Of a DNA stretch of 28,776 nt, positions 10,431-21,269 are shown piece after piece. Source of the DNA: Fomitopsis serialis (taxonomy: Eukaryota > Basidiomycota > Agaricomycetes > Polyporales > Fomitopsidaceae); assembly GCF_022376445.1 (NCBI RefSeq), contig NW_025955423.1, positions 1 through 28,776 on the forward strand, read 5' to 3'. Under the pieces are notes generated by a model. That model searched no databases. It was given only the letters and a program-made list of their open reading frames with translations, and was not told the origin of the DNA. How positions within the stretch are numbered: position 1 is the stretch's first letter; each line of letters opens with the position of its first letter. The position numbers were made by a program, and so were the translations under genes.

Positions 10431-12125
10431 TTACCCCGTAAGCTTGAGGCACCGCGCGAGGGATTTGGTCATAGCACGAGGACGGAGAGATGGATATGCG
10501 TGGAAGAAGTCGACACACTCTTTAGGCTCGACCACGTCGTGGCTTCATACACCACGGCCATTAGTGCACGGGGGTCTCGACGATATCCAAGTATGCAGAC
10601 TCACGTCTGCTGCACGTGTTCTAGGACACTTTGGTAGTCCCGCCAATCGTTCAGGTGTGTAGTGCAGTGATTGCAGCTCCACACACGGTGGAACGTGGTG
10701 GTGGTCGTATCGACCTGTTCGAGGTGACGTATCGCATTGATGTATTCTTCATCGTGCAATACACTTCAACTTGCCTGTGGCCCGTCGTATTGCAACGCAT
10801 CACTGTGAGCCGACAAATCATGCAAGACCTGTAGTATCGTTCCGACAGAGATCGGCGGAAACAAACGACTTTAGTACGCAGGAAAGATGGTACGCTCAGA
10901 GCGAACAGTGGACTTACGGCGAACCGCCAGCAGCATGCGAAGTCGCTCGCCGGCACGGTGCCCAGAGATGGTCCCCGGGCTGTGAATGGGCATCGCTCGC
11001 AGAGAAAGCGCCTATCCAACCGGTCCAAGTCCTCCGCCCGCACTGTCTCCGGATCGAGACCCGCTCTCGAGATCAGATACTTGACTATCATGGAGCAAAG
11101 CACATTATAACTCAAGGTGCAGTGATCAATCTCCCGTCCCTGTGTCTCGCACAATGCTACCCAGAACGCCACGTCGTACCTGTCGAGGGGCCTTCCATTG
11201 CAAGCGAGGCACTCGACGACCTCGTTGATTCCGAAGAACCACTTGTTCCCATTGTGTCTTTGTGAGAGGACGAAGACCGAGGTGGCTAGCGCGAGACGGC
11301 CACCTCCGCCCACCGACGTGGACGGCTGCTTCCCCTTCCTGCCCGTCTTCTGCAACGCGCCAGCGTCAGCCATGCATTGCAGCAGGCGTGCCTCAAGGTT
11401 GTCCCTGAAGGCCGATATATACTCGGGCAGCCACCGCACGACCTCCGCACATGCAGTCTGCTTGAGCGGGACGTCCAAATTGCTGTAGATAAGCGAGCGG
11501 AACATTGGAGTGACGTAGATGAATTCAGGAGGTGGAAAGTGGATCCACTCGATCGGCCGCAGAGCCCGTTTGTAGTCATCGTACACCTGTCTGACCAGGG
11601 CCTTCCGTGGATCGACGATGCGGGCCTTCTCCCGGTCGAGTCGCCTGCATAGAGTCATCTCGATGCGTGTCTGGAGCTGAGGTCTGATGTGCCCCCACAC
11701 TGCAGTCGATTGTGTTAGGTACGGCTGGCGGGGAAAGAGGGAACAGGAACAGACCACGCTCGCTCAGTTCGCAATCACTCTGAGCCGACGTGAGCGTCGC
11801 GCGAAACGCTCTATCCGTTTGTGCAAGATTTGCCAGATCCTATGGCGCCAATAATGACAGTATCTGCGGTCGGTACATTCATGAGAAAGTGGATGAACGT
11901 GTTGTGTGACGTGATAGTTACCTCGAAGACAATGTCTAGCGGAAGTTCACCGAAGACGTTGAGCCGAGAGGGAGAGTCTTCGGCGCCCGAAGCTTCTGCT
12001 TTTTGCGCGCGCATTTCCTCGGAGCCGGAGCAGCTCTTCGGGTCTTCTTTGCGATTGCTGCCCGTCTTCGAAGTGTGGCCCACAGACCGCAGACGGTGAG
12101 TCGCTCCGCGAGATGTCACTGGCAT
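10431..12125 (-). pseudogene. F-box gene A, internally deleted
   Basis: Paralogue of B and C below. Exon 1 (12125-11922) begins MPVTSRGATHRL and ends in the F-box start GELPLDIVFE. Exon 2 starts at 11863 and matches DLANLAQTDRAFRATLTS, but has an in-frame TAG at 11842-11840. It then breaks off near 11775, and the text resumes in intron 6 sequence, so the rest of exon 2 and exons 3-6 are missing. The long exon 7 (11699-10918) is open and carries HIRPQLQ, the RPIEWIHFPPPEF and FRSLIYSNLDVPL motifs and CERC. Exon 8 (10828-10605) has TGA at 10768-10766 where the paralogues encode Trp, then RVWSCNHC. Exon 9 (10542-10431) ends with DVVEPKECVDFFHAYP and a stop. Exon 7 alone is long and open and could be mistaken for a gene. 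Confidence 0.85.
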
Positions 12126-12894
12126 GTCCTGAAGCTGCGTGTATGTGTGCGTGGGGAGGGGGGAAGTGGGTGAAAGGCGCCTGAACGATAGCACTGCAGC
12201 CCAAGACGACGTCGGATGAGTTTCAATGATGTTCTGAAGTGCTGAGGCTAGTGCGGCAACAATGTGGCCACAAGTTCCCGGCAAAGTCTGAGGCGACTCC
12301 GCGAATTGCTAGACAGTATTACCGTGTGCGACCCTTCGAGCTGTACAATCGTTAGCTGCAAGATAGAGGCGTCTTGTACCGTTGTCTGTTGTTGGATGTA
12401 ACAATAAGAGCGCTAGATGTCGAACTTCTTGAACGCGTTGTGTGGCTGGGCGCTAAACGTTAACGCATCGGGCCGGGATCTTGGCCAACGATACCTGGTC
12501 ATCTGAACGATGTTGGGCAGCCTGTGAACACGTTGATAAAGACCCATATGTTAAAGCTTCGACTCAACATACTGGTTTGCTGTCTTGTTGAAAGTCAGAG
12601 GACTCGTGATACTCGACCATACCGAGGACTGATTCAAGCTGGCTACAGTGAGTGTCCACATCAATGCCTTGGGGCCCCTTCAAGTTGCGGAGGCCATGCT
12701 CGTTCGTCATTTATTGGTAGCCTTCCCGTCTAGTCGTCACAGCATTGGTGCTAGGCACCCATAAGATGAGATCGATTCGAACGATACATTGCTGTGATAC
12801 ACCACGCGCAGTAATGAATTAGTGCTGGGACGGACTTCAACGCTGGTCAGCCATATGTTCAATATTCATCGTACCTGACACACCTCGATATCGC
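12126..12894. other. Spacer between F-box genes A and B
   Basis: No gene seen. The half next to gene A should hold its promoter. From about 12650 to 12894 the sequence resembles 15985-16203, the 3' flank of gene C, for example GCCCCTTCAAGTTG.GGAGGC and CCTGACACACCTCG. This shows that the tandem unit included 3' flanking DNA. Confidence 0.5.
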
Positions 12895-15487
12895 CTATGA
12901 CACAACGCACGTAACGCTCCTCTCGGCCTCATCGTCGTCGCCGTCGTCTACCTGTCCTGTGGTGCCCTGCCTTGCTAGCCTAAGACTTCTAGAGAGAGAT
13001 TGCGGCTGTGGATTCCAGCGGACCGTCGGATGCGCGTGGAAAAAATCAACGTCCTCTTCAGGCTCAGCGATATTATGTCTGCGCGTGAATGTCAGCGTAC
13101 CGGTACGAGAGTGTTACAGGCAGATTAGACTCACTCCTCTCGCACGTGCGACTGGACGGCCGAGTGCGACAGCAACTGCTCCGCATAGGCAATGCAGTGG
13201 TTGCAACTCCACATGGATTGAAGGGCCGGCTTCTGGGCGTCTTCCGCGCGGCGCACGATGTCGCATTCGTCTGGGGTCAAGATCCTCCAGGTCTGTGCCT
13301 CAAGCGCAGCATTGTGTATATGCGCATAATGCAAGATCTATTAGACGAAGAAGCCCGAGGGTATGGCAGCATACATCAGCATGGGTGAAGGACACGGGGC
13401 ACAGCATGAAGAGACTCACGGCGCTTCGCCAGCTGTATGCCTGATCCGTTAGTTGTGCGAGCCCGGGCCAATCCATGGATTGGCAGCTTCCACAGAGAAC
13501 GCGTTTTTCCAATCGATCCAGGTCTTCTGGCCGTGCGGTTTCAGGATCAAGGCCAAGTGCCGCTATCAGAGATTCGACTGTCTTCGATACACGCAAATCG
13601 TAGCTCAGGCCGTGGCCAGTAATATCTCCTCCCTCAGAGTCGTGCACCACGACCCAGAAGGCCGTACTTTGTATACCGACCTCGCCACGATAAGCCAGTT
13701 GCGCAGTGAGGTCGTCGAAGCCGAAGCATCGTTCCAGATACGAGCCTGAACTCGTAGTCAGCGTGAAGACGGAGGTGGCTAGCGAGAGACGGGCATCGCC
13801 CCTGAGCGGTCGCGTCGACGTCCTTGCTGCCGTTGTCGAACCACGACGGCTGTCGGTCATGCTTCGCAAGAGGCGCGCCTTGAGGGTGTTGCGGAAGGCT
13901 GAGATGTACTCGGGTAGGCGTCGCGCAGCCTCGTCGCACGCAGCCTCTTCCAGCGGGACGTCGATGTGGGTGTAGATCAGCGAGCGGAACACCGGGATCA
14001 CATAAACATAATCAGCCGGTGGAAGATGTATCCACTCTATGGGCCGTAGTGTTTGCCTGTATGCGTAGTATACGCGCTTGACTAGGGCCTTTCGTGCTCT
14101 GATTGTGCGCGCCTCAAACCTGTCCAACCGTTTACACCGTGCGATCTCGATGTCTAGTTGGAGCACAGGCCGGATGCGCTTCCAAACTGGGTCGAAGCAG
14201 TGTTACATTGGCCGACAGAGGAGATGGCGCAACAACTAACCTTGTTCGGACAAAGTCCCATCGTGCTTGGACTCCGGTCTGTCCCGCATAGCATGGATGT
14301 CGGGCCACTCATATCCTAGCTCCACGAAGCGCTTTGCGATCCTGTGTGGAGACAATCACCAAACGACCATAACATGAAACGAACTGGCCACCTACAGCTG
14401 GTAGCGCTGTTCACTACGTTCATCTAATTCGTCATGGAGAGCAAATTCAAACTCTTTTAACCATCCTTGACACTTCTTTGCATGCTAGTTTTCGGCGTGT
14501 CAGTCAGGCATTCGAGGAGAACCGGCCGGATATGTTGTGAAAACAAACCTCAAGGACTTCCTGGACATGTTTCCTGCGCTCCTTTCTGTATTCTTGTAGC
14601 ATTTTCTTCGCACCTGCCATTTTTGACTCGACATTCCTCTTATATCCACCGTATATCTTCGCGATCGCCCTAACATCAGCTGGCCAGTAAAATCTCAGGT
14701 CAAAGACTAGACGGTCACATGAGCATCCTACGCATAAGACGAGACGAGAGGAAAGCTTCACAGGTCGTATGAGGAAGTAGCTCCAGAACCACTGGATCGA
14801 CACTCGGCATCTCTTTGCGAAGGGTCCGTGCGTCGACGAGTCTGCACCAGGCAACTTGTAAGTCTACGGGGGCATCATCTGGGTTTTCCACTCGCCTTCC
14901 TTTGCATACACCACATACATGCCGCATGAGAGCGAAGTCCAGATTACGGATACCAGGCCTGCCGCATTTCTAATTCCAGAACAATCATCAACTCGATGCA
15001 GATATCTTCCGCATTCACGCGCTTACCAGGCATTCGAATGTGCCATATATGAACCTGGCCCAGGAAACCTCTGACACGAGCGGTGGACAATCAGGAGCAT
15101 TTGCTGTGCGCCTTCTCGCTGCCTTCCACACGATGGAAGCCTGGGGTGATGTGAGCGTTGCACGGAAAGCTCCGTTTGTCTGCGCAAGATTCGCCAGGTC
15201 CACGGGCTTCAGATTGGCGAATAACTGTGAACATGCCGATGTTCAATACAAAGAAAGCTAATTGTCGTCAAATGTCAAGTGCACACCTCGAAGATTATTT
15301 CCAGGGGGAGCGCAGGAAGCCCGCTGAGCTGAGAGGCATTTTCGGTGTCGCTAGAGCCCATGGGTTTTGCCACTCGAGTACGCCTGCGCTTTTTAGACTT
15401 GTGCGTTTTGCCTGCGTCATCCTTGTTTAGAGTGTGTTTCACAGGCGGCTGTGGACGTTGCTTGGAGCTACGAGTTGTTACCGGCAT
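12895..15487 (-). pseudogene. F-box gene B, lost splice acceptor and frameshift in exon 5
   Basis: Nine exons: 15487-15287, 15224-15027, 14969-14762, 14706-14549, 14516-14396, 14341-14241, 14186-13420, 13337-13135 and 13078-12895. It begins with a basic, nuclear-signal-like tail (MPVTTRSSKQ, then KKRRRTR). The F-box runs over exons 1 and 2: LPALPLEIIFE, then LFANLKPVDLANLAQTNGAF, a W at the usual place, and SEVSWARFIYG. Exon 3 has CGVC, exon 7 has CGSC and exon 8 has WSCNHC. Exon 5 is damaged: the base pair expected to be the AG acceptor (14518-14517) reads TC, and one base is missing near 14490 compared with gene C. The reading frame resumes at KKCQGWLKEFE. Other exons match C in length or phase. 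The role of intact relatives would be substrate recognition by an SCF ubiquitin ligase, binding Skp1 through the F-box. Confidence 0.8.
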
Positions 15488-16203
15488 GTTCCAGAGCAAT
15501 GCGCTGCACCGTATCAAAATGAATGTAGCGCCTACACCTTGATGCACCCCTGTGTCAGTGTTGTGATGACGCCGCAAAAGGGAGTCGACGAGCACATACT
15601 GATGCTAAGAAGTCAGAGACTTCACGTCGTGCATGTACCAACGGTAGCAAGCGATAAGTGTCGTGGCGTCTGCTCCAGTTCGGAATCACAGCGTTGTCGT
15701 AGTCCAAAAAGAGATACTCGTTGAAGACGCTGTTGTCGAGACTGGGGCGGTCACGGTGCCAAGGCCTCCAAAAAGAGTATCGCCGAGACATTCGGTGTCG
15801 CGTCGGCATCACAATCCCGGCCCGCGAGGGGAAGTGTAGAGTAACCTTGTCACTGTGTGAGCCGAGCGAAGTTCGAATGTACTGCACGCAATATCTGGGC
15901 TGCCACTCTGCAGTATACTCGTGGTAATCGACAAGATCGAGCACCGAAGCAGGCTCCATACAATGAATGTTCATATATTATTCGCCTTGAGGCCCCTTCA
16001 AGTTGAGGAGGCTATGCTACGTCCTCCGTTATCAGTCCTCGTCACAGTAGTAATAACATGCACCCATGATAAGGAAGATCATAAACAATGTACTGCTGCA
16101 ATACAACGTGCGCAGTAAAGAATCGGTGCGTTGGGACAGGCTCTGACATTGGTCAGCCAATATCCAATCGATGTTCAATGTGTCTGACACACCTCGGTAT
16201 AGC
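15488..16203. other. Spacer between F-box genes B and C
   Basis: Contains the 5' flank of gene B and the 3' flank of gene C. A minus-strand open frame of 139 codons (15555-15974) has no recognised domain and is not preserved in the equivalent flank of gene C. The shared upstream element at 15783-15800 is listed separately. Confidence 0.45.
15783..15809. promoter_or_regulatory. Conserved element upstream of F-box gene B
   Basis: CCGAGACATTCGGTGTCG, identical over 18 bases to the element at 19114-19131 upstream of gene C. It extends to 27 bases with two mismatches. It lies about 300 bases before the gene B start codon. CGAGACA and GGTGTCG form an imperfect dyad around TTC, as in a binding site for a dimeric factor. 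It may be a regulatory site, or just residual duplication identity. Confidence 0.4.
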
Positions 16204-18798
16204 CTACGACACGATGCACGCGCCGCTCCTATTGGCGGCGTCGCCACCACCGTTGTCTGCCTGTCCCGTGGCGTCCGGTGTTTGCCCTGCACGCCTAAGG
16301 CTGCGCGAGAGAGACTGAGGCCGCGGGTTCCAGCGAACCGTCGGATGTGCGTGGAAGAAATCAACGTCCTCCTCGGGTTCAGCGATGTCGTGTCTACGCA
16401 TGTTCGTCAGCGTACGAGAGAATACCAAACCTAAACTCAGAAGACTCACTCCTCTCGCACGTGTGACTGGACGGCCGAGCGCGACAGCAGTATCTCCGCA
16501 TAGTCAGTGCAGTGGTTGCAGCTCCACATAAATCGCAGGGCTGGGTCATGAGTGTCCTCTGCGCGACGCACGATTTTGCGCTCGTCTGGGGTCAAGATCC
16601 TCCAGGTCTGTGCCTCTGGAGCCGCATCGTGTACCTGCACGCAGTGCAAAACCTAGAAGAAGTCGCCCGAAACGCCGGCAGCGTACATCAGTTATGCGCG
16701 GAGAACACGGACTCAGCGTAAGGATGCTCACGGCGCCTCGCCAGTTGAATGCATGGTCGGTCAGTCGTGCGAGCCACCCCATGGACTGGCAGTTACCACA
16801 GAGGAAGCGTGTGCCCATTCGATCCAGGTCTTCCGCCTGAGCAGTTTCAGGATCAAGACCGAGTACTGCTATCAGCGCTTCGACCGTTTTCGATCCAAGC
16901 ACATCGTGCTTCAGGGTGTGGCCGGCAATCTCCCCTTCCTCGGAGTCGTGCATCGTTACCCAGAACGATGTACTTAGAAGGCCGGCCTGGTCGCGATAAG
17001 CCAGTTGCGCAGTGAGGTCGTCGAAGCCGAAGGATCGTTCCAAACACGCAGTGGTCGAAGTCAGGCTGAAAACGGAGGTGGCCAGCGAGAGAAGGGTATC
17101 TGTGTCCCCGAGCGGCCGCGTCGACGTCCTTGCTCCCGTTGTCGAGGCATGGCTGTCGGCCATGCTTCGCAGGAGGCGAGCCTTGAGGCTGTCGTGGAAG
17201 GCCGAGATATACTCGGGTAGCCGTTGCGCAGCCTCTTTGCACGCAGCCGCTTCCAGCGGGACGTCGAGGTTGGTGTAGATCAACGAGCGGAATGCCGGGA
17301 TGGTGTAGACGAACCCGGGAGGCGGCAGGTGGACCCACTCAATGGGCCGTAGTGTTAGCTTGTAACCATAGTATAGGTTCTCAACTAGGGCTTTCCGTGC
17401 TTTGATCGTGCTGGCCTCGACCTTGTCCAGCCGCTTACACCGTGCAATCTCGATGTCGAGCTGGAGAACGGGCCCGATGCGCTCCCACACTGTGTCGGAA
17501 TGGTGTCAAATTGGCCGACAGAGGATAGCGAAAGAACTAACCTTGCTCGGTCAAAGTTCCATCATACTTAGACTCTGGCCTGTCCTGCATAACATGGATA
17601 TCTCGCCACTCGTACCCTAGGTCGAGGAAACGCTGCGCTATTCTGAGTGGAGACTGTCACCATCGCATCGTAACGCGGGATCAATGTATCGCTTACAAAT
17701 TGTAGCGCTGGTTCCTGCGTTCCTCTATTTCGTCGCCGAGATGGGATTCAAACCCGTTCAACCATGTTCTACACTTCTTCTCGTACTGGATGTTTGGCGC
17801 GTTAAAGAGACATTCACGGAGCTCAGACCATATGCATGTTTGATAACGAACCTTGATGACCTCCTGGACATGTTCTACGCGCTGGTCTCTGTATTTCTGC
17901 AGCGCTGTCTTCGCGTTTGCCTTTCGTAAGTCGATATTCCTCTTATAATCGCCGTATATCTTCGCCATTGCCTTGATATCAGCGTCCCAGTAATATTTCT
18001 TTCCGGGCAGTACATGATCTACAGGGCCAGATGAGCGCCCTGATCATGAGATATGAGAACAACTTAACCAGTCGTATAAGGGATTAGCTCCAAAACCACC
18101 GGACGGACGCTAGGGAAGCGTCTGTGTAGGTTTCCTATCTCGACGAGTCTGCACCAAGGCATTTGTGAGTCTACAGGGGCAGCGCCTGAGTGGTTCACTC
18201 ACTTCCTCTTGCATGGTACACATACATGTCGCATGAGAGCGAAGTCTAGATTGAGTACGTTGGACGTGTCGCATTTCTGGTCGCGTTATGATCATCGGCT
18301 CGATGCGACTTTTGACTAACTATTGCTCACCAGACATTTAGATGGGCCATAAATGAACTTTGCCCATGACACCTCGGACACGAGCGGTGGGCACCCGGGG
18401 GCATTTGCAGCGCGCTTTCGAGCTGCCTTCCACGTCGTGGAAGCCTGAGGTGATGCGAGGGTTGTACGGAATTCCGTATTTGTCTGCGCAAGGTTTGCCA
18501 GATCGACCGGCTTTAAGTAGGTGAATATCTGTCAATGCGATCCAGGACTCAATCGAAAAAGGCAGATTATCGTCAAATGGCAAGGGCGTACCTCGAAGAT
18601 TATATCCAGCGGGAGCTTACGAAACACGCTGGGATGGGGGCGAGCGTCTTCAATTTCGTAGGAACCGTCCGATTTCGCCGTCCGAGCACGCTTCCTCTCG
18701 TTGGGCTTTTCACGCGTCTTGCCCGCGATAGACATGTCTAGTGCGTTCGACGTGGACGACGATGGTCGTGGCTTGGCGCTACGAGGTGCCTTCGGCAT
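16204..18798 (-). pseudogene. F-box gene C, complete except for one in-frame stop
   Basis: Nine exons close in phase: 18798-18592, 18528-18331, 18276-18069, 18018-17852, 17821-17697, 17642-17542, 17489-16732, 16652-16450 and 16393-16204, about 718 codons in total. The N-terminus is basic (MPKAPRSAKPRP, then ERKRARTAK). The F-box is KLPLDIIFE joined to IFTYLKPVDLANLAQTN and a TTWKAARKRA segment. Exon 3 has CVPC; exon 4 is a lysine-rich helix (AKIYGDYKRN); exon 6 has YEWRDIHVMQDRPESKYDG; exon 7 has RPIEWVHLPPPGF, FRSLIYTNLDVPL, LPEYISAF and CGNC; exon 8 has FMWSCNHC; exon 9 has AEPEEDVDFFHAHP. The only lesion is TGA at 18201-18199, where gene B has CGA (Arg), between CVPCKRK and VNHSG. It may be a very recent pseudogene, an allele, or a misread base. 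Function by family is SCF substrate recognition; the target is unknown. Confidence 0.8.
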
Positions 18799-19113
18799 GT
18801 CTCAGAATGCTGCAATATGGGTGAGGTCAATCCAACAGGCAGCAACAGACGTCAAGCGAGGAGAATGTGGATTGCACACCTTACAATAATATTAATGCGC
18901 TCCTGCTATGTGGTTTTGATGGTACAGTACTATGTAGTCTGTTACAGAGTAGTCGGCGTATGGGTATCGCAGATCAGTCGTTCTTTCTGCACCAGAATAC
19001 AGCATGTACAAGGGGAGAGACTGCGTGGTATCCAAGTGGTATCGTCGCAAGTTCGCTCGAGTGGCGTTGGTCGCATTGCGACAATAGCGACAAGCCTGCC
19101 ATAAATGGAATGA

Positions 19114-19140
19114 CCGAGACATTCGGTGTCGGTTCGGCAT
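19114..19140. promoter_or_regulatory. Conserved element upstream of F-box gene C
   Basis: Same 18-base core as 15783-15800, followed by a further TCGGCAT shared with it. It lies 316-333 bases before the gene C start, almost the same distance as in gene B, while the sequence around it has diverged much more. Confidence 0.4.
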
Positions 19141-19603
19141 GACGATCGGCCCGTCCGGTGACGGTGCCTTGAGGAGGTGAGCACGAACGAACACATTCCT
19201 CGACGCGGCATCGATCCCTACGTTTGTCTATCTGCTCGGAGTCGACGTCTTTTTCTTCACGAAACGGGCACACACGGCACAATTATACTTGTCTCCACAC
19301 CAGGTCATAATGCTGCGTCGACCCGGAGCCCTTGGATTACCCTTGGATTCGCTGTTATCACTTCAAGAGCTTTGTCAGGACTCGACTTGCGCCATCCACT
19401 GTCCGCCGAGTGTGCCGGCGCGATGTCATTCGTAACAGGAAATCGCGATGACCAAGATAACTGCAAGATAAGCTTACTAGTAGGATAAGTAGTTGCCAGT
19501 GGCGCCGGCGCAGGGTGACGGTGCATATATTGGGATGGCGTGAACGATATACACCTACTTACCCACGTCGACGACTCGGACGCGACTCGGACAGGCTACT
19601 CTG

Positions 19604-19609
19604 CATATA
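19604..19609 (+). promoter_or_regulatory. Possible TATA element of dehydrogenase 1
   Basis: CATATA within TGCATATAC, about 40 bases before the chosen start codon. The second dehydrogenase has a stronger TATA run at a similar distance. It favours the start at 19648 over the upstream in-frame ATG at 19540. Confidence 0.3.
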
Positions 19610-19647
19610 CCCCAAACTCGTCGCAAGTCAATTCGGAAGTTACGGCG

Positions 19648-20797
19648 ATGGCCACACTAAGCGATACTACGACCTTGTTCAGTGTGCAGGGACAGGTGGC
19701 AGTTGTCACGGGCGGCGCTACAGGTGCGTACCAGATCCATGACCATGTACCGCATGCAATTGTGTGTCGTCGGTTACACGAGTCGAGACTCACCCGAGAT
19801 ATTCGATGATGTAGGGATCGGGCTGATGATTGCCGCCGCTCTGGAGAACAACGGTGCGATTGTGTACATCGTTGGGCGTAGGAAGGAAGCTCTCGAGAAG
19901 GCGGCCAAGGAGCGTTCCGTACGTGCACCATTGATTGTCTGCCAAGCGACTGTCTAATTACTCTCAAACATCATTCAGAAACACGGGAATATCATCCCCA
20001 TTCAGGGCGACATCTCCTCTAAGGACTCTCTGAAGTCGGTCGCGGAGACGATCAAGCAGAAGCACGGCTACATCAACCTGCTCGTCAACAACGCAGGCGT
20101 GCTCCTCGCGCCGCAGCCCAAACTGCCGACGCCCGCCGACACCGGGAACGACATCACCAAACTCCAAGAGATCCTTTGGAACACGGAGACGCCCGAGACG
20201 TTCCGCACGACGTTCGACGTGAACGTTGCGGGCGTGTGGTTCACGACGCTCGCGTTCCTCGAGCTCCTGCATGAGGGCAACAAGCGCTCGCTCGCGCCGG
20301 GCGGGTCGGGCGTGAGCTCCCAGGTCATCACGATCAGCAGCCTCGCGGCCCTGAGGAGGGACAGCGGAATCTTCAGCCTGAGCTATACGGTCAGCAAGGC
20401 AGCGGTGCTGCACTTGGGCAAGTTGATGGCACACTACTTGAAAGACTGGAAGATCAGGAGCAACATCATCAACCCGGGACTCTACCCCTCAGGTTCGTGG
20501 CCATCCTTCAAGCCGAGGCGCTGGTTTATCCATGCTGAGTGTGATGTGCATGCAGAGATGGCAGATGGTTTCATTAGCGAGGACGCAATCAAGGCGACCA
20601 TCCCGGTTGGTCGTGCGGGATCGACGGACGATATGGCAGGCCTCGTCATCTTCCTTGCGAGCAAGGTGCGTCTGGTGGACCTGTGTGTGATTTCCGGTGA
20701 ACTTATGACCGATTATCTATAGGCCGGGTCTTACATCGACGGAGGCGTCCATCTCACTGACGGAGGCAGGCTCTTAAGCATGCCCTCCGTATTTTAG
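19648..20797 (+). CDS. Short-chain dehydrogenase/reductase 1 (classical SDR)
   Basis: Five exons, 19648-19723, 19815-19918, 19979-20492, 20556-20665 and 20723-20797, join without a frame break to 292 residues. It begins MATLSDTTTLFSVQGQ. The Rossmann nucleotide-binding motif TGGATGIG spans exons 1-2. NNAG is at 97-100, the catalytic Ser at 180 or 181 (ISSLAA), and Tyr196-x-x-x-Lys200 lies in SYTVSKAA. The C-terminal AGSYIDGG is typical of classical SDRs. Basic residues after the second strand (VGRRKEAL) suggest preference for NADP(H). No signal peptide or membrane segment is seen, so it is probably cytosolic. Its neighbour downstream is a close paralogue on the same strand. The substrate cannot be inferred. 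An in-frame ATG at 19540 would add 36 residues that the paralogue lacks. Confidence 0.9.
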
Positions 20798-21269
20798 TCA
20801 CTGCAAATGTAATAATGTGTAAGTACAAATCGCCGTTATCGCCAGCTCGTCCGCTTCTGATGGCGGTTCCGATAGCAGATCACAGTAGACACATTCTGTC
20901 ATCGGTGTTCAGTAGAGCAAATTGACGCGGTGGAGACGCATTGCCCGCTGACTGCTCGGCACCGTTGATTCCATCGATCGCCATGGTAGGCTTCTGTGCC
21001 TACCTATACTAACGCAGTGTTCATCGCACACGGTTCCGTGAGCCAAGCAGTTCCCAGCCTTGTCTCATGAATGACGCGTAGGGTGAGCTTGGACTGATTT
21101 TGGCACTACTTGCTGCGATACACTGGGCCCTGGGCTGAGTAAGCATCCGATACTCTCAGTCGTTGTTCTCGTTACTCACATGTCCTCCGTTATCGGCTTT
21201 ATCATTGGACGGTCCGTATATATATGTAGGCCTACAGCACTCGTTGTAAGAAGTCGGTACAGATCAGCC
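20798..21269. promoter_or_regulatory. Spacer between the two dehydrogenase genes
   Basis: About 470 bases with no coding exon. It should contain the 3' end of gene 1 and the promoter of gene 2, with a TATA run near its right edge. Confidence 0.45.
21217..21225 (+). promoter_or_regulatory. Probable TATA box of dehydrogenase 2
   Basis: An alternating TATATATAT run lies about 45-53 bases before the start codon at 21270. It is the clearest TATA-like element in the window. Confidence 0.45.

Larger units (their letters stand above)
12650..19145. repeat. Tandem duplication of the F-box unit (B and C)
   Basis: Two direct units of about 3.2 kb, roughly 12650-15812 and 15985-19145. Corresponding points are offset by 3303-3331 bases (3' stop, exon 7 start, upstream element). 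Each contains 3' flank, the nine-exon gene and about 330 bases of 5' flank. Gene A at 10431-12125 is a third, more diverged and internally deleted member on the same strand. Confidence 0.75.
18799..19647. promoter_or_regulatory. Divergent intergenic region between F-box gene C and dehydrogenase 1
   Basis: About 850 bases between divergent start codons. It includes the element shared with gene B (19114-19140) and a CATATA motif near the dehydrogenase start. Open frames on both strands here have no recognisable domain. Confidence 0.45.

Noticed and set aside
15555..15974. Minus-strand open frame of 139 codons between F-box genes B and C
   Set aside because: No recognised domain, and the equivalent flank of gene C keeps only a short shared element, not the frame. 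Better read as 5' flank.
18170..18202. A 32-base intron that would remove the TGA in F-box gene C
   Set aside because: GT...AG ends exist, but it is shorter than any other intron here and joins the wrong frame. Gene B has the same stretch as coding sequence with no gap.
19540..19647. Upstream in-frame ATG for dehydrogenase 1
   Set aside because: Adds 36 residues absent from the paralogue, and a TATA-like element lies between it and the preferred start.
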